Below are positions 41,535 through 52,782 of a DNA stretch of 64,000 nt, piece after piece. The position numbers and the translations under genes are program-made. Source of the DNA: Paramacrobiotus metropolitanus. Taxonomy: Eukaryota > Tardigrada > Eutardigrada > Parachela > Macrobiotidae. Below the pieces are notes generated by a model that worked only from the letters and a program-made list of their open reading frames with translations, did no database searches and had not been told where the DNA came from. Within the stretch, counting starts at the first letter, position 1, and each line of letters begins with the position of its first letter. Where the stretch lies: NCBI RefSeq assembly GCF_019649055.1, contig NW_026570358.1:248001-312000 (forward strand). Reading direction: 5' to 3'.

Positions 41535-43279
41535 ATATATCCCAGCCGTATCAACAGGTGCGCCCCCCACCGGGTTCAATAATACTAGATAACAGTTCCG
41601 GTGCTCCGCTTGTTCCGGTGCATCTGCAGTCGCAGCCACAGGCTCCCATGCGTCCGATTTCCGCTGCACAAAACGAATCACGCGTTGAGAACCGGCACAG
41701 TGCATGTGGTAACGTGCATTCACAGCAGAATGCTCCGCCTGAAAATGTTGACAATAATGGTAATGTTCATCCAGGCGTGGTCGCTCATGGTGCAGTCTCA
41801 CCTCGTGGTGGAAGTCCCGCTTTGTCAGTGTGTTCCAGTGCTTCCCTAGAATCGGCAGTACAGTTGTTAGTGGAGCAAAATAAAATAGCAACGGAACAGA
41901 ACAAAGCACAAATCGAAAATCAAAGTAAAATGCTGGAGTTGTTAATTGCTCAAACTAAAAACTCTTCAAGAAGAACTGAAAAACTAATGCATTTACAGCC
42001 GTATGAAAATGCAAAGAAATCTGGTCCGATTGACCAATGGCTTAATAACGTCGATATGTGTATTCTGTCGAATGACTGGGATGATGAGAGGACGTGCAGA
42101 GCGGTAGCCGCTTCTCTCAGAAATAATGCTGCGATCTGGTTTAAAAAATTGTTTGAAGATAACCCAAACGAACAATGGATTACCTTCTTCCGTCCCAAAC
42201 TGTTGAAACATTTTAATTCAGCTGTCACACCTGCTGAATTACGTCGTGAGATGAACGCCCGTATTTTCCGTACAGATGACACAGTTGCATCGTACACAGA
42301 CAGCTTTCTGCACTGGTTTGAGGTACTGCAGATGTCTGAAGAAGAGCGTGTGGGTATCCTTTTGGATGGCCTAAAACAAAACAAAGAAAGCTGGTTTACG
42401 CAGCTGTACCCGCAGAATGTTAAAACTGTGGACGATATAACAGAACGGTTACAAAAATTAGAGACAATGGAAGTGTCTCTGAATTCCGAGAAAAGGACTG
42501 TTGCGCCTAACGCTGCGCAGAGAAATGGTGATTCGCGTAATTCAGGATATCGCGGGAATTTTAATAATAATAATAGTAATAATGGAAATTACCAGCAGCG
42601 TCAGTCAAATAGGAATTATGATCACGCGCCGCAGTTTCCTTACCAGAATGGTCATGGTGCGATGTATCAGCTAGCAACGCCGCAGATTGGTCAGTATTCG
42701 CAGTGGCAAACGCAGTACGGACAGTGTGATCCATTTAATTACCGCCCGAGCAATAATAATAACAATAATAATCGCGGAAATAATTTTTACCGTGGGAATA
42801 ACAGCGGTGGTTTTCGACAGTCGTATCACGGAAACAATAATGTCAATCAAAACTCGCAGAATCCCGGTGCACCTGTAAACAACCAGTCGGCTTTTGATGA
42901 ACGTAGAATTAATAAAGATAAATGGTATACGTGTCACGGAATTGAGATTTGTTACCGCTGTCACGGTTTGCATCCGGCAGGTGGCTGCCGCAATGAGCTT
43001 GTTCTTCCCCGGTTGTATGAGCCTACGCCGCAGGTATTGGCACGGTGCAACGCTTCGCTGTCGCAACAGCAAGTAGCTCCGTCACCGGCACAGTGCAACA
43101 TAATGGAGATCATGAAAATGGAGGTTTTTCCTGCTTCTAATGTAGAAACGTCTCCTGCTAAAAAGAATTGTTCATTCAGTAGCAGTCAAGTTTGTGGGGG
43201 TAGTGTCCACCCACAAAAGAATAAGAATATTGAGCAGTCAAGTTTGTGGGGGTGCGGTAAAACAGTTGCCTGTGCGTGA
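41492..43279 (+). CDS. Gag (capsid and nucleocapsid) of the second Gypsy-type element
   Basis: The 595-residue frame has a Pro/Gln-rich N-terminus and a Retrotrans_gag-type capsid at about 160-340 (PIDQWLNNVDMCILSNDWDD, then LRNNAAIWFKKL, ITFFRPKLLKHF, DDTVASYTDSFLHWFEVLQM). An Asn-rich stretch (370-460) follows, then one variant zinc knuckle CYRCHGLHPAGGC (C-x2-C-x3-H-x4-C, about residue 488). It ends 86 bp inside the next ORF. Near its end lies the peptide SSQVCGG, which is repeated in the next frame because of a 50-bp duplication. Confidence 0.85.
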   Translation: MSQYDGQNFGPSGLNISQPYQQVRPPPGSIILDNSSGAPLVPVHLQSQPQAPMRPISAAQNESRVENRHSACGNVHSQQNAPPENVDNNGNVHPGVVAHGAVSPRGGSPALSVCSSASLESAVQLLVEQNKIATEQNKAQIENQSKMLELLIAQTKNSSRRTEKLMHLQPYENAKKSGPIDQWLNNVDMCILSNDWDDERTCRAVAASLRNNAAIWFKKLFEDNPNEQWITFFRPKLLKHFNSAVTPAELRREMNARIFRTDDTVASYTDSFLHWFEVLQMSEEERVGILLDGLKQNKESWFTQLYPQNVKTVDDITERLQKLETMEVSLNSEKRTVAPNAAQRNGDSRNSGYRGNFNNNNSNNGNYQQRQSNRNYDHAPQFPYQNGHGAMYQLATPQIGQYSQWQTQYGQCDPFNYRPSNNNNNNNRGNNFYRGNNSGGFRQSYHGNNNVNQNSQNPGAPVNNQSAFDERRINKDKWYTCHGIEICYRCHGLHPAGGCRNELVLPRLYEPTPQVLARCNASLSQQQVAPSPAQCNIMEIMKMEVFPASNVETSPAKKNCSFSSSQVCGGSVHPQKNKNIEQSSLWGCGKTVACA

Positions 43280-43346
43280 TGTGAAACCCGATAGTCCGGA
43301 TGTCAGTCGTACAGCTACAGGATCCAGTCAAGTTTGTGGGGGTAAA
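43180..43346 (+). repeat. Three internal copies of the polypurine-tract motif
   Basis: AGTCAAGTTTGTGGGGGT occurs at about 43186, 43236 and 43324. GTTTGTGGGGGT also forms the end of the true polypurine tract at 45198-45209. Copies one and two are 50 bp apart, not a multiple of three, and mark the point where the Gag frame gives way to the next. Copy one faces CCACCCACAAAA (about 43208) and can form a hairpin. Confidence 0.75.
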
Positions 43347-44063
43347 GCTACGGCGATTCCGCCTAGACAAACAGTGAAATTACCTGCACAATGCATGGTA
43401 ATCGGAAATAAAACAATTAACGTTGTACCTGTACCGGCCGATCATAGAAATGTTGACAACGTGCACGAGCGTCCGAAATCACCGCGGTATGTTCGCAGTC
43501 CAAATTCTTTTTCCCGGATGAAACCTAAAGAAAGTCTGTCAGAGGAGAACAAATGCGCGACCACGCAGGACTTTTTTGATTTGCAGTTCTGGAGGAATAT
43601 ACAGAAGCAGTGTGTAGATAGTAAATGCTGGTATCGGGATCTTAAAAATCAGAAAAGATTGCATCCGATCTTTCTACCGCAGGGAATTGATCAGCTTGTT
43701 TTTAGTGAAGGACTTGTGTGCCGAAAACCAGACCACAATGGCAAATCACCGAAAATCTACGTACCTTGTCAGTGGCGTAAAGAGTTGATTACGCGCTTTC
43801 ACGAGCTAATTGTGCACAATCAAGTGTACGGTGCTAGCGTTGAACTGTCTCCATTTTTAGTGCAGCGGTTTTACTGGCCAAATATGAGTATTGACATAGA
43901 TGAGTTCGAAAGTAAATGTACGCAATGTCAACCAAATGGCAACGTTGTGCGAAAATGTAATGCGGCCGTCATAGCGGGAGAGTGCGCTGCACCGCTTTCA
44001 CAGGCTGCTGATGTTGAGCCTAAAAGTTGTCAGCAGCCAGTCTGCAAAAAGCGAAAAATTTAA
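43194..44063 (+). CDS. Orphan integrase zinc-binding (H2C2) module
   Basis: This 289-residue frame opens with linker carrying SSQVCGG twice. Residues about 125-265 resemble the N-terminal part of Gypsy integrases: FWRNIQKQC, then IFLPQGIDQLVFSEGLVCRK, YVPCQWRKELITRFHELIVHN, FLVQRFYWPNMSIDIDEFE and CTQCQ (HHCC). The DDE catalytic core that should follow is absent. The ORF ends in a basic CKKRKI. It could still bind DNA or an autonomous integrase (inference). If one 50-bp copy of the upstream duplication were absent, this frame would be continuous with Gag. Confidence 0.75.
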   Translation: MGVVSTHKRIRILSSQVCGGAVKQLPVRDVKPDSPDVSRTATGSSQVCGGKATAIPPRQTVKLPAQCMVIGNKTINVVPVPADHRNVDNVHERPKSPRYVRSPNSFSRMKPKESLSEENKCATTQDFFDLQFWRNIQKQCVDSKCWYRDLKNQKRLHPIFLPQGIDQLVFSEGLVCRKPDHNGKSPKIYVPCQWRKELITRFHELIVHNQVYGASVELSPFLVQRFYWPNMSIDIDEFESKCTQCQPNGNVVRKCNAAVIAGECAAPLSQAADVEPKSCQQPVCKKRKI

Positions 44064-45208
44064 TTTTAATGCGTTTGCTAGGTGATGTCAGTTCCCAGTA
44101 AAATATCTGCAAATAAACGTGCAGATATGTTAATCGTTTGTGCTGTTTTTAATTTAAACGAAAAATGTTGAAATTTTAATGTTAATAATAATTTTGTAGT
44201 GGCAGAACTTCGCAACACTGCAATATCCTGAATGTATCCCAGCATAGGTTTTTAAAATTTTAAAAGTAAAAGGCTTACCTGTTGTTCAAATTAAATCCGA
44301 AAACGGAAGGCTTGGTTGTAAAGTCGTCAACAAGCGCAGAAAAGCAATGTTGGCCAGCAGATGTAGTGGAAGCGTAACACAGCAGTATAACCTAGCGTGT
44401 ATGTACAGTACAGTATATTGCAAAATGTTTAAAATCTTACCTTTGGACGGATGTAGGAAAAGCAGTACGGTAAGATATCAGGAAAGCATTGTTGCAAAAA
44501 GCTTCCACAAAACGAGGGTTTTGATCGTCCGTACGAAAAGTGGTTGCGAGGTACCCGATAGCGCAGCAACAGAACAACGACAGACAGCATCAGCAGTACT
44601 GTGTAGTGGGTTCCCGATACGCACCACACAGCAGTCCCGAAGATGTCTTTCCTTCGCAGCAGATTCCAAGCAGACCAGAAGAGTAAACCATTTTCGATGT
44701 TCCAGATAATATAGTGCAATTTTGAACGCACTTTTCGTAAAAATTAATATTTTAAAACTGAAAGAACGCTGTCAAACTCAGACTGTTTGGGAAAAGGAAA
44801 AATGGAAAAGTGTGCGTTGAAAGCCTGCAGATTTCGCAACCGGAAGTGCTGTGTTCCGTGTAGCTGCCATACTGTGCGGTTGCACTTTCGTTCTTGGCCG
44901 TGTTGCAAATCACACTGAATTTTCGCTTTTTCTGTTCGTTTTTGTTTTGCTTCTTCCCTTTGGACTTCGGACGCCTCCTGGATCCTGGATCTCCCGCCAT
45001 TCCAATCACCGTGGACCTCCGGATGCCAGCGAGCGCCAAAGATCCCACCAAGTCACATTTCATTCGGATCAGGCGTACAGTCATTATGGGCACCGGACGG
45101 ACACGTGTGGATTGCGCGGAGATGGATCAGGATGGAGCGTCGCACAATCACAGGATGGAACGGATGGATTTGTTTGCGTTTGCGGGAGCAAAAAACCGTT
45201 TGTGGGGG
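44064..45208 (+). other. 3' region and polypurine tract of the second Gypsy-type element
   Basis: About 1.1 kb without a supported gene. Frames of 100-150 residues at 44.43-45.3 kb overlap each other on both strands and have no motif; the largest runs into the LTR. The polypurine tract GTTTGTGGGGG ends at 45208, directly before TG of the LTR. Confidence 0.6.
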
Positions 45209-45687
45209 TGACGTGTATAGATGCTAGTACGTACGTTCTTACCTATAATTACTGTACCCCTTCACCTACGTCACTGCGGTTGTTCAGTTACTGCTATCTG
45301 TGATTCGCCTGTTCTCATCTTGATAGCGATATATCTCTTGCTCCTAGAAGTCTATATAAGATCGTGCTTCCTGTGATAACGGCATCAGTCTCGATCACTC
45401 TAGACTGGCAACTTTTAACTTCCCTTGTGTTGTGCATATGATTGTGCGTTAGCGAAGTAAAGCATCTTCTGTGGTTATCGACGTTCGTAATTAGCTTCGG
45501 ATTATAGCGTGGTAAACACGGTATGCTCGTGCTTCGTCCGACCCGCATGTGTATCGACCAGGAGTTAGAAGTATATCTCAGCACAATTGCTTAGGGATTT
45601 CTGAAGGTTCGTGTTCCTGATTATTCCATCCGTTCTTACTGTAACAATTGATTTGGGAGTTGTTCTACCCACTGAGCAAGGCAGGGA
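45209..45687 (+). repeat. 3' LTR, truncated, of the second Gypsy-type element
   Basis: It matches the 5' LTR from TGACGTG to GAGCAAGGCAGGGA and then stops; the last about 85 bp (U5 end) are absent. TATATAAG is at 45353-45360. Because the end is lost, a target-site duplication cannot be checked. Confidence 0.8.
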
Positions 45688-46629
45688 AGTGGTTAGTCTC
45701 TTACACTAAACCGTACAGAGTTTCTTCACACGACAATATCGCCAGCGGAGTTCGCTTGGGCGCCGGCTATAATGTGGACGAGGCTGGAGCACGTACTTCT
45801 GGAGCCAAAACGCCCAGTTCCTGACCAAACAGAATCTGTAGCATGGGCATCAGTTGCTGGTGACCAGTAACCACGACGTTTGCGTTGAGCGCATGTCCGC
45901 GGCCGTTGATTTGTGGATCGTGCCATCAAGGCGGAAGACGAGGGCGCGTACGTTTTTGCGTATCTTGGTAAATGTCCTCAGAGCAGCGAGAAAGATCCAG
46001 TCGGGTGTTAACTGCGGGCTGGACCAGCATACCGCGTTACCGTTTTACCTTAGGGTCAATCTGCAGCGCAGATTGAAGTTTGTTTGATTCACGCCTCAAT
46101 ATGCTCCTGGGTCATTTGCGTATGATACAAAACATAATACTGTTGATATGCAAAAAAAAGATTGTATAAGATTAACATAGGTATAAGCATTTTCTTCTAT
46201 TGTACGTACGTATTAATCGTTAATACAATTAGAATATTAATTTTCGATTATTGCTACATTAATTAACCTTGTAATTACTAACTTTTTGTAATTTCTTTCT
46301 ATGATAATGCTTGGCTACTTGGCTCGTTTACAGTGAACTCTTTGGCGCAGGGTCCGTTCGTAACTCCAACCGACTCTCCTGATAGTGCAGCGAGTACAGT
46401 GAAACCTCATAGTACGTACGCCCCGAAGAAACGTACACCCCTTTATTACGCACGAAATTTTCCGAACGGTGGTGTGCGTATTTCAGAGGTTTCACTGTAT
46501 GCTGAAGGCGGATGTGAAGTAAGGGGGGTACGGCAACGAGTCTGGGTGAGAAATGACACAACGCCGTTAAATGTACCTGCCTTGCAACGGCAACTGTGCC
46601 TGTCCGTCATAGAATGTCATCTTTGCTGA
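45688..46629 (+). other. Decayed coding remnant, possibly Ig-like, and a 98-residue ORF
   Basis: Between 45.85 and 46.0 kb, frames give VDLWIV and AEDEGAYVFAYLGKCP, which recall the D-x-G-x-Y-x-C end of an immunoglobulin domain with Cys replaced, split by a frameshift. At 46333-46629 a 98-residue open frame begins MNSLAQGPFVTP and has no known domain. Neither is well supported. Confidence 0.3.
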
Positions 46630-48092
46630 ATTCTTGAAACACCGATAGCTTTGCTTGGCCAAAGCTGGTAAATTCCAAAGAACGGCTGTGTTCCGCTGCT
46701 GCGCGCAGTGCTTTGTGTGAACTGAATTTGAGCTGAATAGTCCAAGAGCATTCTCCCAAAAAAATTTTTATCCGAGTTTTCTGTTTCTGTCTGCATTCAA
46801 ACCGTTGGAAATGCTATTTGCGCGGGTACGCTATTTCCTCAAACCGATGATTATGCGCAAAAAACGTTTTTTCGCCAGTGTACACATTCCTAGTGATTTG
46901 GCTTCACAGGGGTGTAAAGCATTCGAAAGAGCGATCGCAGCGCGCGAATGCGAAATTTTAATAGTTAATTCTGCCAGCTAGGCTGTTCTACAATAAATCG
47001 AAAGCAAACAGAGTTGTACTTAGTATGTCAAACAGCGCTGAAGTTACAGTCTGTATTTGGCTGGCAAGTAACTTGAGATGTTCGAGGAATATGAGCCCCT
47101 CGATACTGCTGCATTTGCAGATTACCTCCAGGTTTTGCTCAGTGACCAATGGGAAGGGAGAGAAAACACATCAGGGAAACCTTCCAGCTGGGTTCGAGAT
47201 ACAAAAGCTATAATGATCTTTGTACGACCGTTTGATCGATTGCCGTGGCAAGTGTGCCGCAGCAAAGCAGGATACTAACGCGATACTGTGTACGATTTCC
47301 GGTGAAAGCCGTGCAAAGTCTCATGTTTCCTGACTGTTACTGGTAACACAGGGTATGTTGCAGAGTATGCTGCAGGGTATGTCACACAGGGTATTTTCGA
47401 TTTCCCGGCCCGTTGCTTCCCAGCGAACCTCCCCTTCCGCATGGATTGACTGTCGCGAGCGCCATGACAGGCCAACCTTGCTCTGAAAACCAATACAACA
47501 TTTCTTTGCAGTTCAGACCAATCACTTGTATACTGCGCCGACAACGGCTGTCCTGGAGCGCTCTTTAATGTCAAGAAGTCCATCCGCGTGACCGGTATGC
47601 TGATATAGGAATCGTCACGAAATCGTCATGACCCGCAACGTTCACCGGATGATCATACCCGGTCGCGGCCCGCGGGGAGATCCTCCATTTGCCGAGCGCG
47701 CTGATGCGAGCGATTCGGTTCATTCCGATGTCATCGGCTGGATGTGTTATCGGCTAATCGGGCTGACCATAACGCCTTGTGTCCCGTAGCATGTCACGGC
47801 CGAAGCTCCCGCTGCCAGGCCGCTGTCCCGTCTGGTGGCGCTAATATTGGAGGTCGACCAAAATCTGGTAGTTAAAAAGCAGCATTTTCCCGGGATGCAA
47901 CACATTCGAATGATCCATATGTCAGCCTGCACGATCGCTTTACTGGAGCAAAACAGATTCAACGGTCTGCCGCGACTGAACAATCTGATATTGGGGTGTG
48001 GGCTAAGGCGGGGTTTCCAGATACTACGTAACCAGCCGATTCAAAGGCAGACATTTTAACTAAAGCAGGCTGAAGTGTACATCGTACGTCGG
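46630..48092. other. Intergenic with short unrecognised ORFs
   Basis: The frame at 47078-47278 (plus; TAAFADYLQVLLSDQWEGR) and one at 47835-48059 (plus; leucine-spaced GLPRLNNLILG, like one leucine-rich repeat) may be exons or relics. Support is insufficient to name genes. Between 46.65 and 47.0 kb nothing is seen. Confidence 0.3.
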
Positions 48093-48175
48093 AATACGAT
48101 TTTAATGGGCAATAGCCGCTAAGGTAACAAAGATCGCAAGCGCCGGTGCACTACATGAAAGTTAAAATTTAAACA

Positions 48176-48904
48176 TTAAAAAAAACAACCAAAATCTCTA
48201 TCTTGTCTTGGGTTAAAAGGCAACGTGCTCAAAACAGCCGTGGCATTTCCTTTAACAACGGCCAGGCTGAAACGCTGCTTAAGGAAAGCAGTAGAACGCG
48301 CTTCTCCAGTTAAGTCTCGAATTTTGCGGCCCATGAAATGCAACAGTTCACTGAAAGCGGGGCCAAATACTCCCAACGTCTCTATCACTAAAGAATAAAA
48401 AAAGTTTCCATTTTCCATAAACGAATATGTCAGGCGTTTGGAATTTTCTGCAAGCTGAGCAACTTGTCCAGGTTTCTTGTAGCTGCCGGTGACATGCGAG
48501 TCTGCGACCGTACACCAACTGGTTACATCCCACACCAGTGGTTTCCCTTGGCGGACAGGAATCAGCGTCATGCCATCGGGCCTTTTCCCGTTCACACTCG
48601 ATAAGCCGGTCGGTTCCAGTTGACAAGGAAAACCGGCGCTCTAACAACAATTCTTGGTAATACTATTCATTTCTTTATGCCGCGCCCATCGTCCTTTGGT
48701 TGACTTATTACAGGATAACCCGTGGTGGCCGTTAGTGTCTACTTGCTTACCACATGCGATACAGTTGTGCGCCACCACCACTGGTAGTCCAAACCGCAAC
48801 GCAACACCGATTCTGACATCATCATCTCTGAGGAAAGTTCCAAGACATGGAGCGGGCAACGCATTCAACCAAGCTCCAGAGTCCCTGTTAAATGCAGCCA
48901 ACAA
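48176..48904 (-). pseudogene. Non-LTR C-terminal zinc motif and PD-(D/E)XK-like endonuclease
   Basis: CIACGKQVDTNGHHGLSC (a CCHC zinc motif) is followed by GRWARHKEMN. After a frame change near 48.64 kb come RPDGMTLIPVRQGKPLVWDV, which matches the RPD...D-V core of restriction-like LINE endonucleases, and ETLGVFGPAFSELLHFMGRK. The domain would nick the target site. The frame change shows inactivity. Confidence 0.7.
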
Positions 48905-48919
48905 GACCGCCCTGCCACG

Positions 48920-49148
48920 GTCGTTTCCAAATAGGCGCGCACCCCGTGAATAATAGCTTCGGCTCCGCCTTTGATTCCAAAACCAAGCTGTACTTTGTTA
49001 CATAGTTCCTTCATCTTCTCAGTGCACCGTTGACTAACCACTTTCGATATCAGACGTCTGAGAGTTTCTCCAACTGCGATGGGACGTATGCCGCCGTCCT
49101 TTTTAGCTAGTGGGATTAGGTTGGCGCCGAAGAAAAAGGGTATGATAT
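48920..49148 (-). pseudogene. Non-LTR reverse transcriptase fragment
   Basis: IIPFFFGANLIPLAKKDGGI, RPIAVGETLRRLISKV and VQLGFGIKGGAEAIIHGVR are the RT fingers motifs of non-LTR elements (KKDGGxRPI block and QxGF block). The palm aspartates are deleted directly afterwards. It is cut upstream by the MITE at 49157. Confidence 0.75.
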
Positions 49149-49156
49149 CTTCGGGG

Positions 49157-49926
49157 TAGAGCCCGGCACGAGCAGCAAAAGTGCTGCTCGGTTCGCTCGT
49201 TTTCACTTGCCTAAACTTTCCGCTCGTTCAGCTCGCTCGTTTTTCAATTTTACTTTGTTGTCGCTCGCTCGACTCGATCGTATTCTTATTTTTGCAAATC
49301 GGCTCGCTCGTGAGCGGAGATAATTTAACGTTTCAAATTTTTTTGCGCGAATTAGATATTCCAAAATTTTAGTCTCCCCAAAAAGCAAAAACTTAGGCAA
49401 AGATGGGCATATAAAATAACTTCTCTTCCACATTGGCAATTCGTTTTTTATAGCTTCGTTTTTTCGCTAAAATTTGAACTGATTCCCGTTTCCTTGTGTG
49501 TTTTGAAATGCAATAAAAATGTCTGAAATGTTCACCACAGCTATAAAAGAATTAAGAAACCGGTTCAATAATGTCTTTGTTGGTTACGGATTATCGTTAC
49601 TTCGTCCCGAGACTCCTGACTCCCGAGCCCAACATGTCGAGGAAAAGTTTAGTAAACTAGTTCGCGCGAAGCGCGAAGGTGACGGTGATTTACGACCCTT
49701 TTCAGCTTGGTCAAGCTAATTTTTACGCAGGAACTCTTTCAGTTCGCATAAAGTCAGCCTGTAAGCTCGTGATCGCTCGCACCCGGCGATCCCGCTCGCT
49801 CCGCTCGCTCGCATATTTTTTCCTGTTGCTCGGCTCGTTTATAAATTTGCAAAACAGCGCCTGCTCGCTCGAAGTAACCGAGCGCTCGCGAGCCGAGCCG
49901 AGCTGCTCAGCTCGTGCCGGGCTCTA
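49157..49926. mobile_element. hAT-like MITE, 770 bp
   Basis: Perfect 17-bp inverted ends TAGAGCCCGGCACGAGC; an exact 8-bp duplication CTTCGGGG at 49149-49156 and 49927-49934. The interior is rich in CTCGCTCG phrases at both ends and has no transposase. It is inserted in the RT frame of the non-LTR element. Confidence 0.92.
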
Positions 49927-50077
49927 CTTCGGGGACCACGTTATGTAGTACATGGTTCACGAAATCGAGAGTTTAACCCGTTTAGGGTAACTAAGACATT
50001 GCTTCCCTGTACCTTCCCTTAAAAGCGAAAACAAAGATTTCGAATATTTAGACGCTGCAACAGCCTGTGATACCAAT

Positions 50078-50945
50078 GGACCATATGGAACTCTATTGGA
50101 ACTTATTGGAACTGTTGGAACTACTGTACATCGTTTAATTGCGAACTAACGTGACACCAGTGGAACCTATGGAACTCTATTGGAACTTATTGGAACTGTT
50201 GGAACTACTTTTACACCGTTCAATTGCGACCTGGTGTGACACCAGTGGAACCTATGGAACTCTATTGGAACTTATTGGAACTGTTGGAACTACTTTTACA
50301 CCGTTCAATTGCGATCTGGTGTGAAACCAGTGGAACCTATGGAACTCTATTGGAACTTATTGGAACTGTTGGAACTACTTTTACACCGTTCAGTTGCGAC
50401 CTGGTGTGACACCAGTGGAACCTATGGAACTCTATTGGAACTTATTGGAACTGTTGGAACTACTTTTACACCGTTCAATTGCGATCTGGTGTGAAACCAG
50501 TGGAACCTATGGAACTCTATTGGAACTTATTGGAACTGTTGGAACTACTGTACATTGTTCAATTGCGCCCTGGTGTGACACCAGTGGAACCTATGGAACT
50601 CTATTGGAACTTATTGGAACTGTTGGAACTACTTTACACCGTTCAATTGCGACCTGGTGTGACACCAGTGGAACCTATGGAACTCTATTGGAACTTATTG
50701 GAACTGATGGAACTACTGTACATCGTTTAATTGCGCCCTGATGTGACACCTGTGAAACCAATGGAACTCTATTGGAACTTATTGGAACTGATGGAACTAC
50801 TGTACATCGTTTAATTGCGACCTAATGTGACACCAGTGGAACCTATGGAACTCTATTGGAACTTATTGGAACTGTTGGAACTACTGTACATCGTTTAATT
50901 CCGACCTGATTTAACATCACTGGAACCTATGGAACCCGTTGGAAC
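50078..50945. repeat. Left subterminal array, about ten 85-bp units
   Basis: Each unit has GGAAC at 10-11 bp steps (GGAACCTAT, GGAACTCTATT, GGAACTTATT, GGAACTGTT, GGAACTACT), a spacer, and the palindrome CTGGTGTGACACCAG in the best copies. Units diverge towards the interior. Open frames of 60-115 residues across it are a by-product of the period. It probably binds transposase. Confidence 0.9.
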
Positions 50946-50949
50946 TGTT

Positions 50950-51305
50950 AAAATTTCTGAAACTAACAGCACTGCGCCCTTTTGTGATACCAAGGGGAAG
51001 CATCGAATGCTGTTAGAACTCATTGAAAATAATATCAGTATTTACTAGGTTTCTAATTATGTTTCTAATATTTTAGTAGCTAACGCTACTAGAAAATACC
51101 GGTGATGCTCAAGCTGATATCATTAGGAAAGGTTTTACGACGTTTTATGCCTAATTAAATCGGTAAAATGGGAAAATACAGAAGCACTGCAGAAAATCAA
51201 ATCTATAATTTAGAGCATTTTAGCTAAGCATATGAAGAGCTAACTGCAAAAATCGATATTTCATAATTAATCGATAATTAATCGATAATTATTAGTAATT
51301 AGTTT
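50950..51305. other. AT-rich spacer in the KDZ-like transposon
   Basis: Between the left array and the 3' end of the minus-strand gene. It has a short ATCGATAATTA tandem (about 51270-51290). No gene. Confidence 0.5.
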
Positions 51306-52782
51306 TTATCGCTTAGAACAGTACGGACATTTCCAAGGTTTCTGTTTTGGTGGTGGTTTTCCTGATCGGGTAACACGAGGTGACACATACGATGCGCACA
51401 TATGATGGAACGCATGTTGGCAGACTGTGCAGCGCAACCACGGTTTATCTTTGTTGTCCGGAATAAGAGCCGCATGACACTTCCCGCATTTTATGATCTT
51501 GTTGGATTCGCTTACATTGGTGTCGTCTTGGCTGAGTTTTCCGAAACGATGATGAATGGCACGTTTTGTAGCTTCGGGATCATCTTCATTAAACTTCCGT
51601 GAGTTTCAGGTCGAAGGTTTATAGTTCTGTACAGTTTGCTTCACTAGCAAGTCATTACGATTCACCTTCAGAAACAACGGAAGCGGAAAATGATCGAATT
51701 TTGTTTCCTGTGTGGCCTCTATCTGCAGCGTAACGTAACATTATAAAATTTCGAAGAAACTTAAATACAAGCTCGATTTATAGTTTCTAGTTAAACTCTA
51801 CCTTTTACAGTCATTTTCTTTGGAGTGCTGCTAGATAGTGGTGAGAAGTCACTGTCGTTAGCTGGAAGTGACTGATCCATGTTAGCATTTTGCGTTCCAG
51901 ATTCAGTAGCTTCCATGGCGCTGCTTTTGCGCTTTCCCATGCCGCTGGACGTTTGCGAAGCTAAATCCACAATTAAAAGTACAAGGAGGATTGGTGTTGA
52001 GTCGGCAACGAATTTATCGCTTAAAGTTAGACTGATCTCCCAATCGACTGGAGTCTTATTAAGCCGTCAACCGTGGATGGTTGCCTTTCCTAGCATGCGC
52101 AACCGCCAACCGAGGTATGATGGTAGCCAGGTAGCGTCATGTAATATACTGCAGCTGGCATATTACGGAGCTGTTGATTAGTGCAGCCAATTACGGTTGA
52201 CGGCCAAGACAGCCTCCAGTGGATTGGGTGTTCATACTAACTTTAGGCGATAAATTCGCTGCAGACTCAACACCAAGGTGGAGCTGCTGTATCGCAACGA
52301 GATTCGCTTCGAATTCAGGACAAGGCCTAAGTGTACACCGGTCTTACCATCCAAATGTGGCCTCGCTTTACATGTTGCAGCAGCAGGATTACCGGCCAAG
52401 CTCACCTCGGGCGCTTCGTCTAGAAACTTGCAAAGCACCGACGATACCATCAATCTTTGCAAGTTGCTCTGAAGTAAAGTGCTCGCGTGGCAAAATTAAG
52501 CAACGCCTCCGCACACCCTTCAGATTCACTTGGTGCTGCTTGTCTGCCCAAGCAATCTGGCCAATGCACCAGCGATTTTGTTGCAACGGGTCCTCTTTTG
52601 TTGCATCAAGGAACAAGTCCTTCCGAACAGCCAAACAAAGCACGTCTTCCGCAATATCTTCAAACTTCACCGAGAGAACGTTCTTAAAAAACGTATTCAT
52701 CTGAAAGAATATATCGTCAAATTTGTATAATGAATTCGAGAACTAGATAATTAATTTTGTTGTACTGTAGTACATAAAGGGC

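Larger units (their letters stand above)
38130..45687 (+). mobile_element. Non-autonomous Gypsy-type LTR element, 7.5 kb
   Basis: A 564-bp 5' LTR (38130-38693, TG..CA), a Lys-tRNA primer site, an 800-bp leader, three overlapping ORFs (coiled coil, Gag, CCHC/H2C2), a 1.1-kb 3' region, a GTTTGTGGGGG polypurine tract and a truncated 3' LTR. Over their shared 480 bp the LTRs differ by one early base change and a 4-bp indel that I could see, so insertion was recent. There is no protease, RT, RNase H or DDE integrase core. The element must depend on proteins from another element. It interrupts the decayed F-box paralogue. Confidence 0.85.

Noticed and set aside
44429-45303. Genes in the 3' region of the second Gypsy-type element
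   Set aside because: Overlapping frames on both strands, no motif, and one runs into the LTR.
45688-46087. Immunoglobulin-domain gene
   Set aside because: Only one short motif resembles an Ig end, the key Cys is missing and the frame is broken.
50139-50741. Overlapping ORFs with ELYWNLLELLELL repeats
   Set aside because: Product of the 85-bp tandem repeat lacking stops; noncoding array.
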